From: Lentisphaeraceae bacterium
GTDB taxonomy: Bacteria; Verrucomicrobiota; Lentisphaeria; Lentisphaerales; Lentisphaeraceae
Direction of reading: 5' to 3'
Assembly (NCBI GenBank): GCA_021232515.1
Contig: JAJPOQ010000151.1
Span: 1-42,561, forward strand
Length of the DNA: 42,561 bases
Under the pieces are notes generated by a model, which saw nothing but the letters and a program-made list of their open reading frames with translations, was not told the DNA's origin and did not search any database. Below are positions 16,401 to 23,971 of this stretch, one piece after another (position 1 is the stretch's first letter; each line of letters begins with the position of its first letter). Both the position numbers and the translations under genes were made by a program.

Positions 16401-17812
16401 AAACAAACACTCCAGAACCTGAGCCGGAGCCAGAACCTGAGCCGGAACCGAATCCAGAAGGTACTCTAGCAATCACCGACGACGCTTACCTTGAAAATGG
16501 AAAAAGATTCAACGATTCACAGCTTAAAGTTGAAGCTGGCAAGCGTATCTCTTACCTAAAAGTAAACGTCAAAGATGCCGCTAAAATTGAGTCTGCGACT
16601 CTTAGCTTAACTGTTAAAGGTGACCCAGGTTCAGGTACTATCCGCCTATTCGCGGGTAGCCACAGCAACTGGACTGAAGGAAACCTTAGTACAAGCAATG
16701 CGCCCTCAAAAGGTATTCAGCTTTCTTCAGCTAATAAATCATTTGCTGAAGGCTCAAAGCATAACTTTGACATCACTAAGCTTATAAGCTCAAATGGCAA
16801 TAAGACTATCATTATTGAAATGGCTGCTGGCGGAAACGATGTCTGGTTTAGTTCAACTGAAGGTTCTGCAAAACCAGTTGTAAATATTACACTGAAGCCG
16901 GAGCCGCAATTACCAGCTGGTAAAACTGCATCTGATGTAGGAAATACCGGATCAAAAATGCTAGTTGCTCACGACAACGGTACTTATCTCATCAGCGCTT
17001 CTGGTAGTGATATCTGGGGAAAAGCTGATTCATTTGGCTTTGTTCATCAGAATGCTTCTGGCGATGTTGAACTAACTGCAAAAATTGAAAGCATTGGCAA
17101 CTCTCATCAGTGGGCTAAAGCTGGTGTAATGATTCGCGAAACTTTAGCTGCTGGTTCAAAGCATGCTATGACTGTTATCACTCCAGGTAATGGTGCTTCT
17201 TTCCAAAGAAGAACTGCTACCGATGCAAACAGTTCACACTCAACTTTCAAAGGAGTTAAAGCTCCAGAGTACGTTAGAGTACTTAGAACTGGATACACAT
17301 TTACTGGTTATTATAGCTCAGACAAGAATGTTTGGTTCCCAATGAACTCTGTAAATATTGACATGAATGAAGCGACTAAAGTTGGTCTTGCTGTAACATC
17401 TCATGACAATACACAAGAAACTGAAGCTATGATCTCTGACTACACTGTTAGAAATCCTGGTGGTAACTTCGCTGTTACTCGTTTTTTCCTAGTAAATGCA
17501 GATACCAATGACGAAATCCGTGAAATACATCACAATGAAACCATCAACCTAGCAATAGACGGAGAAAATCTAAACATCCGTGCTGAAACTACAGGTATTG
17601 AGGGTTCTGTTGTCTTTGACCTAGATGGCGTAAAAACTATCGAAAACCTCGCACCTCATGCGATGGCCGGTGATGTTAGTGGAAACTATAAAGCTTGGAG
17701 TCCTGAAGTTGGAACTTACTCTATTTTGGCAACTCCATTTGCTGAACCAAAAGGTGTAGGCGCAGCTGGAGATTCACTAGCTATCATAGTAAATGTTGTG
17801 AATAACCCATAA
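13448..17812 (+). CDS. Large secreted multi-module glycoside hydrolase (DUF5060 / apiosidase-like)
   Basis: A 1454-residue secreted protein. I chose ATG 13448, preceded by AAGGA, over the in-frame GTG at 13421; it gives a clean signal peptide (residues 1-23, ending F-A-Q). A DUF5060-like beta-domain (about 24-125) starts V-V-I-E-G-A-L-K-R-W-H-K. A TIM-barrel-like part follows (about 160-515); candidate acid/base and nucleophile are the glutamates in N-L-G-E-E (354/355) and V-D-E-P-G (442), placed as in apiosidase-like GH140 relatives. Residues about 540-620 resemble the putative collagen-binding domain often found next. Four or five further beta-rich modules, probably for carbohydrate binding, are joined by linkers of alternating Pro-Glu (about 829-838 and 989-1003). 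The last, at about 1340-1454, contains A-P-H-A-M-A-G-D and G-x-Y-x-A-W-S-P, typical of surface-protein C-terminal modules. The substrate is unknown; marine algal polysaccharide is likely. Confidence 0.82.
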   Translation: MRLKTKLLTTLTFLLLTGSMFAQSVVIEGALKRWHKVTVKLTGPQSSEQNSNNPFLNFRYNVTFSHPATGTTYTVPGYFAADGNAGNSSATSGNKWKAHLSPDHTGKWNYTISFRKGTNVAVGGVNAGSALSPYNGVSGSFNVAESDKSGRDFRAKTNGRLEYVNKRYLKFAGSNKYFLKQGPDAPENLLNYADFDGMFNNSRLKTFSPHLSDWKSGDPTWKNGKGKALIGAVNYLASEGLNVFSFLTMNVGGDDNNAYPYVILNNQTGKVSGASKTAYINTLKTVMDCSKLDQWEVVFEHGTKKGMYLHFKTQETENDQYLDGGNLGIERKLYYRELIARFSHHLALNWNLGEETTNTSAQHKAFAQYFFDNDPYRHNVVLHSYPNQYEQRYKPLLGSASKLTGLSIQTSNASFGQEHGVVLDWINRSQNAGRPWVVAVDEPGDASYAIRPDNDAANSHEDGRKKALWGTFMAGGAGNEWYFGYKPAESDLTLQDFRSRDKWWDYCRHALNFFNANNVPFASMTNKNGLIGNGNNDNSKGYCFAKTGSNYVIYLPNGGSKNLNLNGINGSYSVKWYDPRNGGSLKNGSVTSINGGGNRSIGNAPNNTGKDWVVYVVNKDLELADGTYLEKSGQVIMEMENTSSNLGLWVKKTNIGGHTGSGYLEFTGNNVQSGPAKSPLEFNFKVEKAGLYYLHLHCARENAVINGENRTDVANDAFVRVEGDYTAGPNTGNNHGDDAPLSVLKKDTKFFGGNHNKFVWASGNRLDLGGHNNKRVAVYNFKAGETYKLVVQGRSKLFKVNRIVFRHKSVAASVAQNINLPESERGTTTPEPEPEPNPGLSFNATSDFQNISAGAVPYYKDNGNNALAIDASKAEYRNKFAKAETTFGGEDGTYSVKIITLTEEDGESTYRLHVNGSIVKTYKNPYVGPGSTKDMGANTKTWTNVVLKNGDKIAISSNTHTNGEIPEGSGTAWSRGRWRSIEFTKTNTPEPEPEPEPEPEPNPEGTLAITDDAYLENGKRFNDSQLKVEAGKRISYLKVNVKDAAKIESATLSLTVKGDPGSGTIRLFAGSHSNWTEGNLSTSNAPSKGIQLSSANKSFAEGSKHNFDITKLISSNGNKTIIIEMAAGGNDVWFSSTEGSAKPVVNITLKPEPQLPAGKTASDVGNTGSKMLVAHDNGTYLISASGSDIWGKADSFGFVHQNASGDVELTAKIESIGNSHQWAKAGVMIRETLAAGSKHAMTVITPGNGASFQRRTATDANSSHSTFKGVKAPEYVRVLRTGYTFTGYYSSDKNVWFPMNSVNIDMNEATKVGLAVTSHDNTQETEAMISDYTVRNPGGNFAVTRFFLVNADTNDEIREIHHNETINLAIDGENLNIRAETTGIEGSVVFDLDGVKTIENLAPHAMAGDVSGNYKAWSPEVGTYSILATPFAEPKGVGAAGDSLAIIVNVVNNP

Positions 17813-17836
17813 GCATAACTAAGTAAATTACATTCT

Positions 17837-17867
17837 AAGGCATCGGCTTTCAGCCGGTGCCTTTTTT
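17837..17867 (+). terminator. Strong intrinsic terminator after the hydrolase gene
   Basis: A 12-pair stem (AAGGCATCGGCT with AGCCGGTGCCTT, one G-U pair) closed by a TTC loop and followed by TTTT. It lies 25 bases after the stop codon. Confidence 0.92.
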
Positions 17868-18182
17868 ATGTAGCATATTTAAAGAGTGTTATTCCTATCG
17901 CGACTAAAGTCTTCGTTCATTGTGAGGCAGTTTGCATCAATCTATCTAGCTTGATATGTTGACGAGTATCTTATCCTCAGAAAAAGATATAAACATAGTG
18001 AAGCCAAGAAACTATCATGATAGTTTTGCCCTTAATTATTCAGCGTCAAATCAACCAAAGTTGGATAAGCTGCAAAGTACTCACAAGAGTCTAGCGCCCT
18101 ATTCTATAGTCGAATCACTTCAAAACTTTAACACTTATACATTGTGAAGGTATATGTGTACTCCCTGAGCTACTATCTCTTT
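17868..18182. other. Convergent intergenic stretch, no gene supported
   Basis: About 315 bases between the hydrolase terminator and the end of the FecR-like gene on the minus strand. A 63-codon frame on the plus strand (17956-18147) has no ribosome site, no recognisable similarity and ordinary composition, so I do not call it. No other stem-loop with a T-run is evident for the minus-strand operon that ends at 18183. Confidence 0.5.
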
Positions 18183-19550
18183 TTATTTAGAGAAGTTACT
18201 AAGCTCAAATAATTCACTAATTTGAGACTCAGAATAAGCCTTTTTTAGAAGACCTACTTCACCAATTCTACCGACAAAGGTTCTACTTGGAATCCCTGAG
18301 CTCGCACCAACCATGATTCTTTTCGTATTATTCAAAATGGGATTCTTAACAGGTTCTTCTCCGACCTTATGACCATTTATAAAAAGCTTTGCCGAACGAG
18401 CATTCACCGTAGCAGCAACAAAGTGCCACTTCATCGGCTCCATCAATTTATTCGCAGTAAAGAAACTTCGAGACTCATTTTCTCCATAGCCTATATGAAT
18501 TTTAGAATCGTCTAATTGAAGCCGCAAGGCTGAATCGCCTTTAGTTATAATAGGAGAATAATATATAGATTCCGAAAAATTTACCCAAGCAAAAACTGTA
18601 TACTCATCGCCTAAATCAACTTTCGCAGAATCACGAATTTCAATGACGCCATTCTCCAAAGATTTTTTGCCCTTTACTCGCCCACTAGAGTACTTGCCAG
18701 ATATCAGCTTTGCTTTCATACTTTTGTTGTGAGTGTGAAAATTTTCATCCATATCTAAGTAAATCAAAGTATCTTGAGACTCTTTCATCATCTCAGACCA
18801 AGCACTCCACTTATAGTAGGATAAATTTTCACGAGGTCCGACTAAGTGCATACCACCATGTCGTTGTACCAAAACATCCGTCTCAGATAAAGGAAAACTT
18901 TCAGCCTCTTTCTTGATTAAAACTTCTCCTTCAATCATCTCCACAGAACTAAATCCAGAGTTCACTTCAACTAAAAATTCTGTTCCAACTACTTCTATGT
19001 CGAAGTCAGGAAGGGAGATAATAAAATCGTGCTTTTGTGGCTGCACTTTAAAATGCACATTTCCTTCATTTAACACAAGATGAGTAGCTTCACCTAAAGA
19101 TTGAAATGTTACTTCCGCTCCATCTCGAAAAACCAAAACGGTGCCATCTGGCAATGATAACTCTGTATCTCGTAGAGCCGTGAGTTTATCACCCTCAAAT
19201 ATTTCTGAGCTCTGTCGTAAGCTCGAAAGAACTGAACCGCCCTCCTTGTGAAAGTCGCCTTTATTCTGAATCGTTACTTGAGGTAAAGTATTTAAAAAGA
19301 ATAAGACAGCAGCTGCAGCAGCCAAAAAGAAAAATACCGGCTTCGAAAAATGTTTTTTCTTTTTAGGAACACGTTTTTTCTTAGGTATCGTTGCTTGTCT
19401 TTGAGCCATGTCAGCTATGAGCTTCGTCTCAAAAGTATACTTAACAAACTCTTCACCAACCTTAGGATCTTCCAGCAAAGTTTTTAACTCTTCAGCTTCT
19501 TGATCACTAAGTGAATCATTTAAGTATTTATCAAAAAGATCTTCGTTCAT
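18183..19550 (-). CDS. FecR-type anti-sigma factor with C-terminal LamG-type domain
   Basis: A 455-residue membrane protein. Residues about 1-65 form a cytoplasmic anti-sigma-like head (Y-L-N-D-S-L-S-D-Q-E-A-E-E-L) with a Lys-rich stretch before the membrane segment at 70-89. A FecR domain spans about 115-215 (G-D-K-L-T-A, L-P-D-G-T-V-L-V-F-R-D-G-A, V-V-G-T-E-F-L-V-E-V, E-M-I-E-G-E-V-L-I). A concanavalin A/LamG-like domain follows at about 260-455, ending F-V-G-R-I-G-E-V-G-L-L-K-K-A-Y-S. In this arrangement the outer domain probably binds a carbohydrate or surface ligand and the head holds the ECF sigma factor. The sigma gene lies directly upstream and overlaps by four bases. Such sigma/FecR-LamG pairs are common in Planctomycetes and Lentisphaerota. 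Confidence 0.87.
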   Translation of the reverse strand: MNEDLFDKYLNDSLSDQEAEELKTLLEDPKVGEEFVKYTFETKLIADMAQRQATIPKKKRVPKKKKHFSKPVFFFLAAAAAVLFFLNTLPQVTIQNKGDFHKEGGSVLSSLRQSSEIFEGDKLTALRDTELSLPDGTVLVFRDGAEVTFQSLGEATHLVLNEGNVHFKVQPQKHDFIISLPDFDIEVVGTEFLVEVNSGFSSVEMIEGEVLIKKEAESFPLSETDVLVQRHGGMHLVGPRENLSYYKWSAWSEMMKESQDTLIYLDMDENFHTHNKSMKAKLISGKYSSGRVKGKKSLENGVIEIRDSAKVDLGDEYTVFAWVNFSESIYYSPIITKGDSALRLQLDDSKIHIGYGENESRSFFTANKLMEPMKWHFVAATVNARSAKLFINGHKVGEEPVKNPILNNTKRIMVGASSGIPSRTFVGRIGEVGLLKKAYSESQISELFELSNFSK

Positions 19551-20065
19551 GACGATGCCTCAGAAGATCTCAAGATACACTTTCTCAAGGCTTGCCTAGA
19601 ACGCATCAAAAGAATTCGTATGGAATTTGCCGAACGATTCATTTTTTGCCCTAAACTTTCTGTTGATTTTTTATCAATATAAAAACCTGTAATTGCCTGA
19701 ATTGCATCTGGCCTTAGTGAAGAGATACACTTTTGTAAGCTAGCTTTATACTTTCTCTGCATATCTAAAAAGCTGTCATCCATAAAATTTTGAAAATGAG
19801 AATCTACAAGTTCCATCAAGTCTTCTCTTTGGACAATTCTCTTGCGCTTGCGAATAAGGTCTATACTACGTCGCTTAGTCACAGTCTTTAGCCAAGGAAG
19901 CAAGCTTGATTCATCCAACTCTGACCATTTCTCACTTACTGCAATAAAGGCTTCTTGAACAGCATCTTCACTCAAACTCCAGTCTTTCAAAAGAGCATAA
20001 GCGTAACTTTCTAATAAGCTCTGATACTGAAAAGCTTTTCGTAAAACTATTTGTCTTGATTTCAT
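19547..20065 (-). CDS. ECF-type RNA polymerase sigma factor
   Basis: A 172-residue ECF sigma-70 factor. Region 2 is at about 15-80: L-K-D-W-S-L-S-E-D-A-V-Q-E-A-F-I-A-V near 27-44 and W-L-K-T-V-T-K-R-R-S-I-D-L-I-R-K near 58-73. Region 4 is at about 110-165. In it the usual recognition helix reads S-T-E-S-L-G-Q-K-M-N-R-S-A-N-S-I-R-I-L-L-M-R-S-R followed by the typical A-L-R-K-C-I end of the Rhodopirellula/Verrucomicrobium subgroup. I prefer the ATG at 20065, with AGGA about 11 bases upstream, over a TTG three codons earlier that lies too close to that site. The gene overlaps the FecR-LamG anti-sigma gene as ATGA, which fits a sigma/anti-sigma pair. Confidence 0.88.
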   Translation of the reverse strand: MKSRQIVLRKAFQYQSLLESYAYALLKDWSLSEDAVQEAFIAVSEKWSELDESSLLPWLKTVTKRRSIDLIRKRKRIVQREDLMELVDSHFQNFMDDSFLDMQRKYKASLQKCISSLRPDAIQAITGFYIDKKSTESLGQKMNRSANSIRILLMRSRQALRKCILRSSEASS

Positions 20066-20125
20066 CGCACACAATTCCTCATTCTTCTCTTTCGGAAGTG
20101 GAAGACAATTATTTCACTATTCTAC

Positions 20126-23100
20126 TTACTTTTTGTCAATTAAGCTCAACAATTCTTCTATTGACATCTTCGATGCTTGGTTTGTACCCTTCAATAAATT
20201 GTCCGCCATACTTCTTTTACTGTCGTGCAATTTAAGAATATCTTCTTCAATTGTCCCTTTTGAAATAAAACGAATTATGTTCACTTTATTCTTTTGGCCT
20301 ATCCTTACAGCTCGTGCTGCAGCTTGATCTTCAACAGCTGGATTCCACCAAGGATCCATATGAATAACATGATCAGCTTCTGTTAAATTCAATCCGACAC
20401 CACCTGCTTTGAGACTGATGAGCATACAAGAAGCATGACCGTTGGAGAAACTCTCTATGGCCTTTTGACGCTTCGCTTGATTCATACTTCCATCTAACCT
20501 TGAAAAGGAAATATTTGAAGATTCCAAAAGGTTTTGAATCACATCTAAATGCCCAACGAACTGTGAAAAAATAAGAGTCTTATGGTCATTCTCTTTTAAG
20601 CTCTGAAGCTTTTCTAGGAGAGCATTACTCTTTGCTGAATTTGCAGGAAACTGTGGTGAGATCTGTGGATTTGCCGCAGCAATCCTTAAACGGGTTATTT
20701 CTGCCAGTATCTCTATCTTCTTTTTAGGCTGATTTTTATTGCGGTACTTCTTGAGTTGTTTCAACGCAGAGTGGCGATGAGCATCGTACAAGTTCCTCTC
20801 ATCATCACTAAGTTCTATATAAATTGTCGATTCCTGACTTTCTGGCAGATCATCAAGAACTTGACGTCTTAATCGACGAAGTACGAAAGGCTTAATACGG
20901 CTTTTCAGTTTCTTGATCGCATCTTCATCGCCTTTCTCAATAGGTAGAGCAAAGTTCTTTTGAAAACTGCTTCGGTTGCCCAACAAACCAGGGTTGACGA
21001 TGTCCAGTATATTCCAAAGCTCACCGACATGATTCTCAAGAGGCGTTCCACTCAAAGCTATCTTGGCTCGACTTTGAATTAAACGAATAGACTTTGAACG
21101 AAGCGTATTCGTGTTCTTAATCATCTGCGCTTCATCCAGAACCATGCAACTCCAAATAAACTCGCTCAGGTACTCTGAGTCCTGAGTCAGCGTGCTGTAA
21201 CTCACAATAAAGACGTGATTCTCTTGAACTAACTTCAACTTATCTTGACGATCATTACCTGAATAGTTCACAAAGGTTAGACCTTCTGTAAACTTTTGCC
21301 CCTCTTCGCACCAATTTACACAAAGTGAAGTTGGCGCAACAACCAGTACCGGCCCTGTTTTGGCTTGTTCACAAATAACAGACAAAGTTTGAACTGTTTT
21401 CCCCAAGCCCATATCATCAGCCAAACAAACTCCTATATCTTGGGCGAGCATCTTAGACATCCACTCAAACCCAACTTTCTGATAAGGTCTAAGATCCGCT
21501 AATAGATTTGAAGGCTTTTCTACTTTTATTTTCTTTGAGTGAAGTGCCCGAGTAATGGCATCTTTAAATAATATATCTTCTTCTAAATCAACAGGAACAC
21601 CATTGAGCTTCGCATTAAACTGTTCAGCCAAAGAACAATGAAGTAATAATTGCTCATCTCGTTGATCAACTAACTGTGACAAATCTTCTAATTGGGTACG
21701 AAGTTCTTCAGTCAAAAGTAAATATTGATTATCTGAAACTTCGATAAAGCGTGAGGACTTCTTAAGTTTATTTAAGAGCTTTGAAAGCTCGATAACCTTG
21801 TCGCCAAAAGCCATCTTCCCTTCGATATGAAACCAATTTTTGTGCTCTGAAGCTTTAACCGACAATATGCCAGTCGAGTATTTATGTGCGGTAACTTTTA
21901 ATTCTTTAGGCCACTCAATCGTGACAAACGGAAACTCTTGAACTCGATCTAAAATCTCAAGTAAATGTTGTCGGTCATGTATCTCTACTTCATTTCCAAG
22001 TCCAAAGTCGTCCTCCAGATCAATGCTCTCCTGAAGTTGAACAAAAAGCTTTTTCTCCAGAGCTCTATCACGTTCCCAAACATGAGTCTTTCCCTGAATC
22101 TTTTGGATCAGTTGAGATTTTCCTTTTCCCGGAAAGTCATATAATCCCCAAGAAGATTTCACCAACACTTCAAGTCGGTACTCTTCTCCAGATGGATTAA
22201 AACGACAAACAAGTTTCTGCTCCTCTCTCTCCTCATCTTTAGACTCAAATATATCAGAACCTCTGACAATGATATTTTCATCGAGACTATCACAAAAATC
22301 TTTAAAGCTTTCCTTATCTAGGGGAGCAAGAATTCCTTTGCCGATCTTTTCTTTTATTTGATTATTTAAAGAACTTAGCCAACATACATCATAAGAGAAA
22401 TCGCCCGTTTCTTTAATTAAAAAGCCGCCTTGGTTTTCTGGATATTTCCATGAAATTTTATATTTATTCTTTTCTGGCAAGACATCTATTTCTGCATTCT
22501 TTTGGCGCAATAAAACTTTTTGAGTCGGCTCATCCATCAGAAAAACATTTTCCGCTAAAGAGAGTTCATATAAAGCTCGTTTTTCATCGAGCTTAAAATT
22601 TATCTTCTCATCTTCACCTGTTTCTCTAAGCAGCGAAAGGACTTTCCTATCTTGCCGACTAAGCTCAACTTCACTATTTCGCAGTAAATCATCCCATGAA
22701 ACAAAAACTGGCTTACCAAGCTTATTTTTAGTTTTAACATCAGCAAGTGCAGGCTCTATTTCACACCAGCTATCCTGAAAACCATCACCCGGGTCTAAAC
22801 GAACTAACCAAATGAGTTTTTGAGGCAACTTCACATCTCGAATACTTTCCAATAATGATTGCCAATCTTCACTACAATCAAAAAGAGTAGAAAAGGATGG
22901 TGCTGTATTTGGCTCATCTATATCGAATTCAGAAACCTTTCTAAAGAGGTGGTCTACTTCTCTAAACATGAATTTATTTTTAGAAACGAGGTATTCTTCG
23001 CGTAGTTCTTTAAGATTATAAATTTCACTTTTCGTGCATGAATCGTTTAGCCAAAAGTAAGCTAAGTTTTTAAAGAAGCTTTCTGAACGAACCCCCTGCA

Positions 23101-23971
23101 TTCCAAAAGCCAATTGCTTAAGTTTAGTTTTCGTTTTCGAGATTTTCCCAGAATGATAATCTAAGCAAATATCCAATACTCGAATAACTGTGTGAATACC
23201 TTTAAAGTTCTTATATGTAGATAAAAGCTCTCTAGCTTCTGCCGTTTTTTCTTCTCGAATTAACGAAAGTATATGCAGCATAATCAAAAAGTAGCTTACT
23301 CGATTTCTGGAAATCTTGTTTTTAGAAATCAATTTTGGAATCGATTCTAAAAGAGAAATAACTTCCAAAAACTCCTTCTTTTGCCAATGGCGAACAATCC
23401 TTGAGGTCAGAGTTTCAGATGCCGTTATTTCTTCACCTAGTATGAACTTCGCATAAACTGTTAAATCTGAAGATTTCGATTGAGACAAATAATTTAACAC
23501 ACCAGGATGAATCCCTGGTTCAAAAAAGTTCTTCTCCAATTCATAACGACCTAACAAGCTCGATATTTCTATAGGAAGACAATCGAGTGTTTCTTGGGAT
23601 AAATACTTATAAAACAGTCTAACGATTAAGGTTTCTGGACGAAGCTTATAATGCTTGCAATAAGTGGCTAATGCTTTTTTATAGTTTCTTTTAGAAAGAA
23701 TCCTGAGGAAAATTAGATGTTCTTGATATGCCGTTGATTGTTCACTCTTGGGGAATTCATCTTCAAGAAGCTTAAGAACTGTATCCTCTGAATCTTGAGT
23801 CAGAATAAAACTCAAATGAGAGATATAAGAGGAATTTACAAGAGTTGAGTCACCCAGTAAGGGAGTAGCTGCAGAGACTAACTTATCAAAAAGATCTCTA
23901 GGATAAGTGGAGATTCCCCTCAGCAAGAATTCTACAGAGTTTACTGAGGAGGGAGAGTTACTAGTCGACAT
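20126..23971 (-). CDS. SNF2-family DEAD/DEAH-like helicase
   Basis: A 1281-residue SNF2-type ATPase. The helicase core occupies about residues 824-1281: L-R-P-Y-Q-K-V-G-F-E-W-M at 827-838, Walker A D-D-M-G-L-G-K-T at 852-859, the DEAQ box at 946-949, S-G-T-P-L-E-N near 974-980, and motif VI Q-A-A-A-R-A-V-R-I-G-Q at about 1216-1226. In motif VI the usual Q-A-x-D-R-A-H-R-I-G-Q has lost its Asp and His. The N-terminal 820 residues are Leu/Glu-rich and probably helical and repetitive; I see no SWIM zinc finger. These proteins move along double-stranded DNA and remodel protein-DNA complexes. The start overlaps the end of the pseudokinase gene by 11 bases, so both are in one operon. Confidence 0.9.
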   Translation of the reverse strand: MSTSNSPSSVNSVEFLLRGISTYPRDLFDKLVSAATPLLGDSTLVNSSYISHLSFILTQDSEDTVLKLLEDEFPKSEQSTAYQEHLIFLRILSKRNYKKALATYCKHYKLRPETLIVRLFYKYLSQETLDCLPIEISSLLGRYELEKNFFEPGIHPGVLNYLSQSKSSDLTVYAKFILGEEITASETLTSRIVRHWQKKEFLEVISLLESIPKLISKNKISRNRVSYFLIMLHILSLIREEKTAEARELLSTYKNFKGIHTVIRVLDICLDYHSGKISKTKTKLKQLAFGMQGVRSESFFKNLAYFWLNDSCTKSEIYNLKELREEYLVSKNKFMFREVDHLFRKVSEFDIDEPNTAPSFSTLFDCSEDWQSLLESIRDVKLPQKLIWLVRLDPGDGFQDSWCEIEPALADVKTKNKLGKPVFVSWDDLLRNSEVELSRQDRKVLSLLRETGEDEKINFKLDEKRALYELSLAENVFLMDEPTQKVLLRQKNAEIDVLPEKNKYKISWKYPENQGGFLIKETGDFSYDVCWLSSLNNQIKEKIGKGILAPLDKESFKDFCDSLDENIIVRGSDIFESKDEEREEQKLVCRFNPSGEEYRLEVLVKSSWGLYDFPGKGKSQLIQKIQGKTHVWERDRALEKKLFVQLQESIDLEDDFGLGNEVEIHDRQHLLEILDRVQEFPFVTIEWPKELKVTAHKYSTGILSVKASEHKNWFHIEGKMAFGDKVIELSKLLNKLKKSSRFIEVSDNQYLLLTEELRTQLEDLSQLVDQRDEQLLLHCSLAEQFNAKLNGVPVDLEEDILFKDAITRALHSKKIKVEKPSNLLADLRPYQKVGFEWMSKMLAQDIGVCLADDMGLGKTVQTLSVICEQAKTGPVLVVAPTSLCVNWCEEGQKFTEGLTFVNYSGNDRQDKLKLVQENHVFIVSYSTLTQDSEYLSEFIWSCMVLDEAQMIKNTNTLRSKSIRLIQSRAKIALSGTPLENHVGELWNILDIVNPGLLGNRSSFQKNFALPIEKGDEDAIKKLKSRIKPFVLRRLRRQVLDDLPESQESTIYIELSDDERNLYDAHRHSALKQLKKYRNKNQPKKKIEILAEITRLRIAAANPQISPQFPANSAKSNALLEKLQSLKENDHKTLIFSQFVGHLDVIQNLLESSNISFSRLDGSMNQAKRQKAIESFSNGHASCMLISLKAGGVGLNLTEADHVIHMDPWWNPAVEDQAAARAVRIGQKNKVNIIRFISKGTIEEDILKLHDSKRSMADNLLKGTNQASKMSIEELLSLIDKK

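Noticed and set aside
16410..16460. Repetitive DNA in the hydrolase gene as a separate repeat element
   Set aside because: It simply encodes a Pro-Glu linker between modules.
17956..18147. 63-codon plus-strand frame between the hydrolase terminator and the FecR gene
   Set aside because: No ribosome site, no similarity to a family I know, ordinary composition, and it lies after a strong terminator without a clear promoter.
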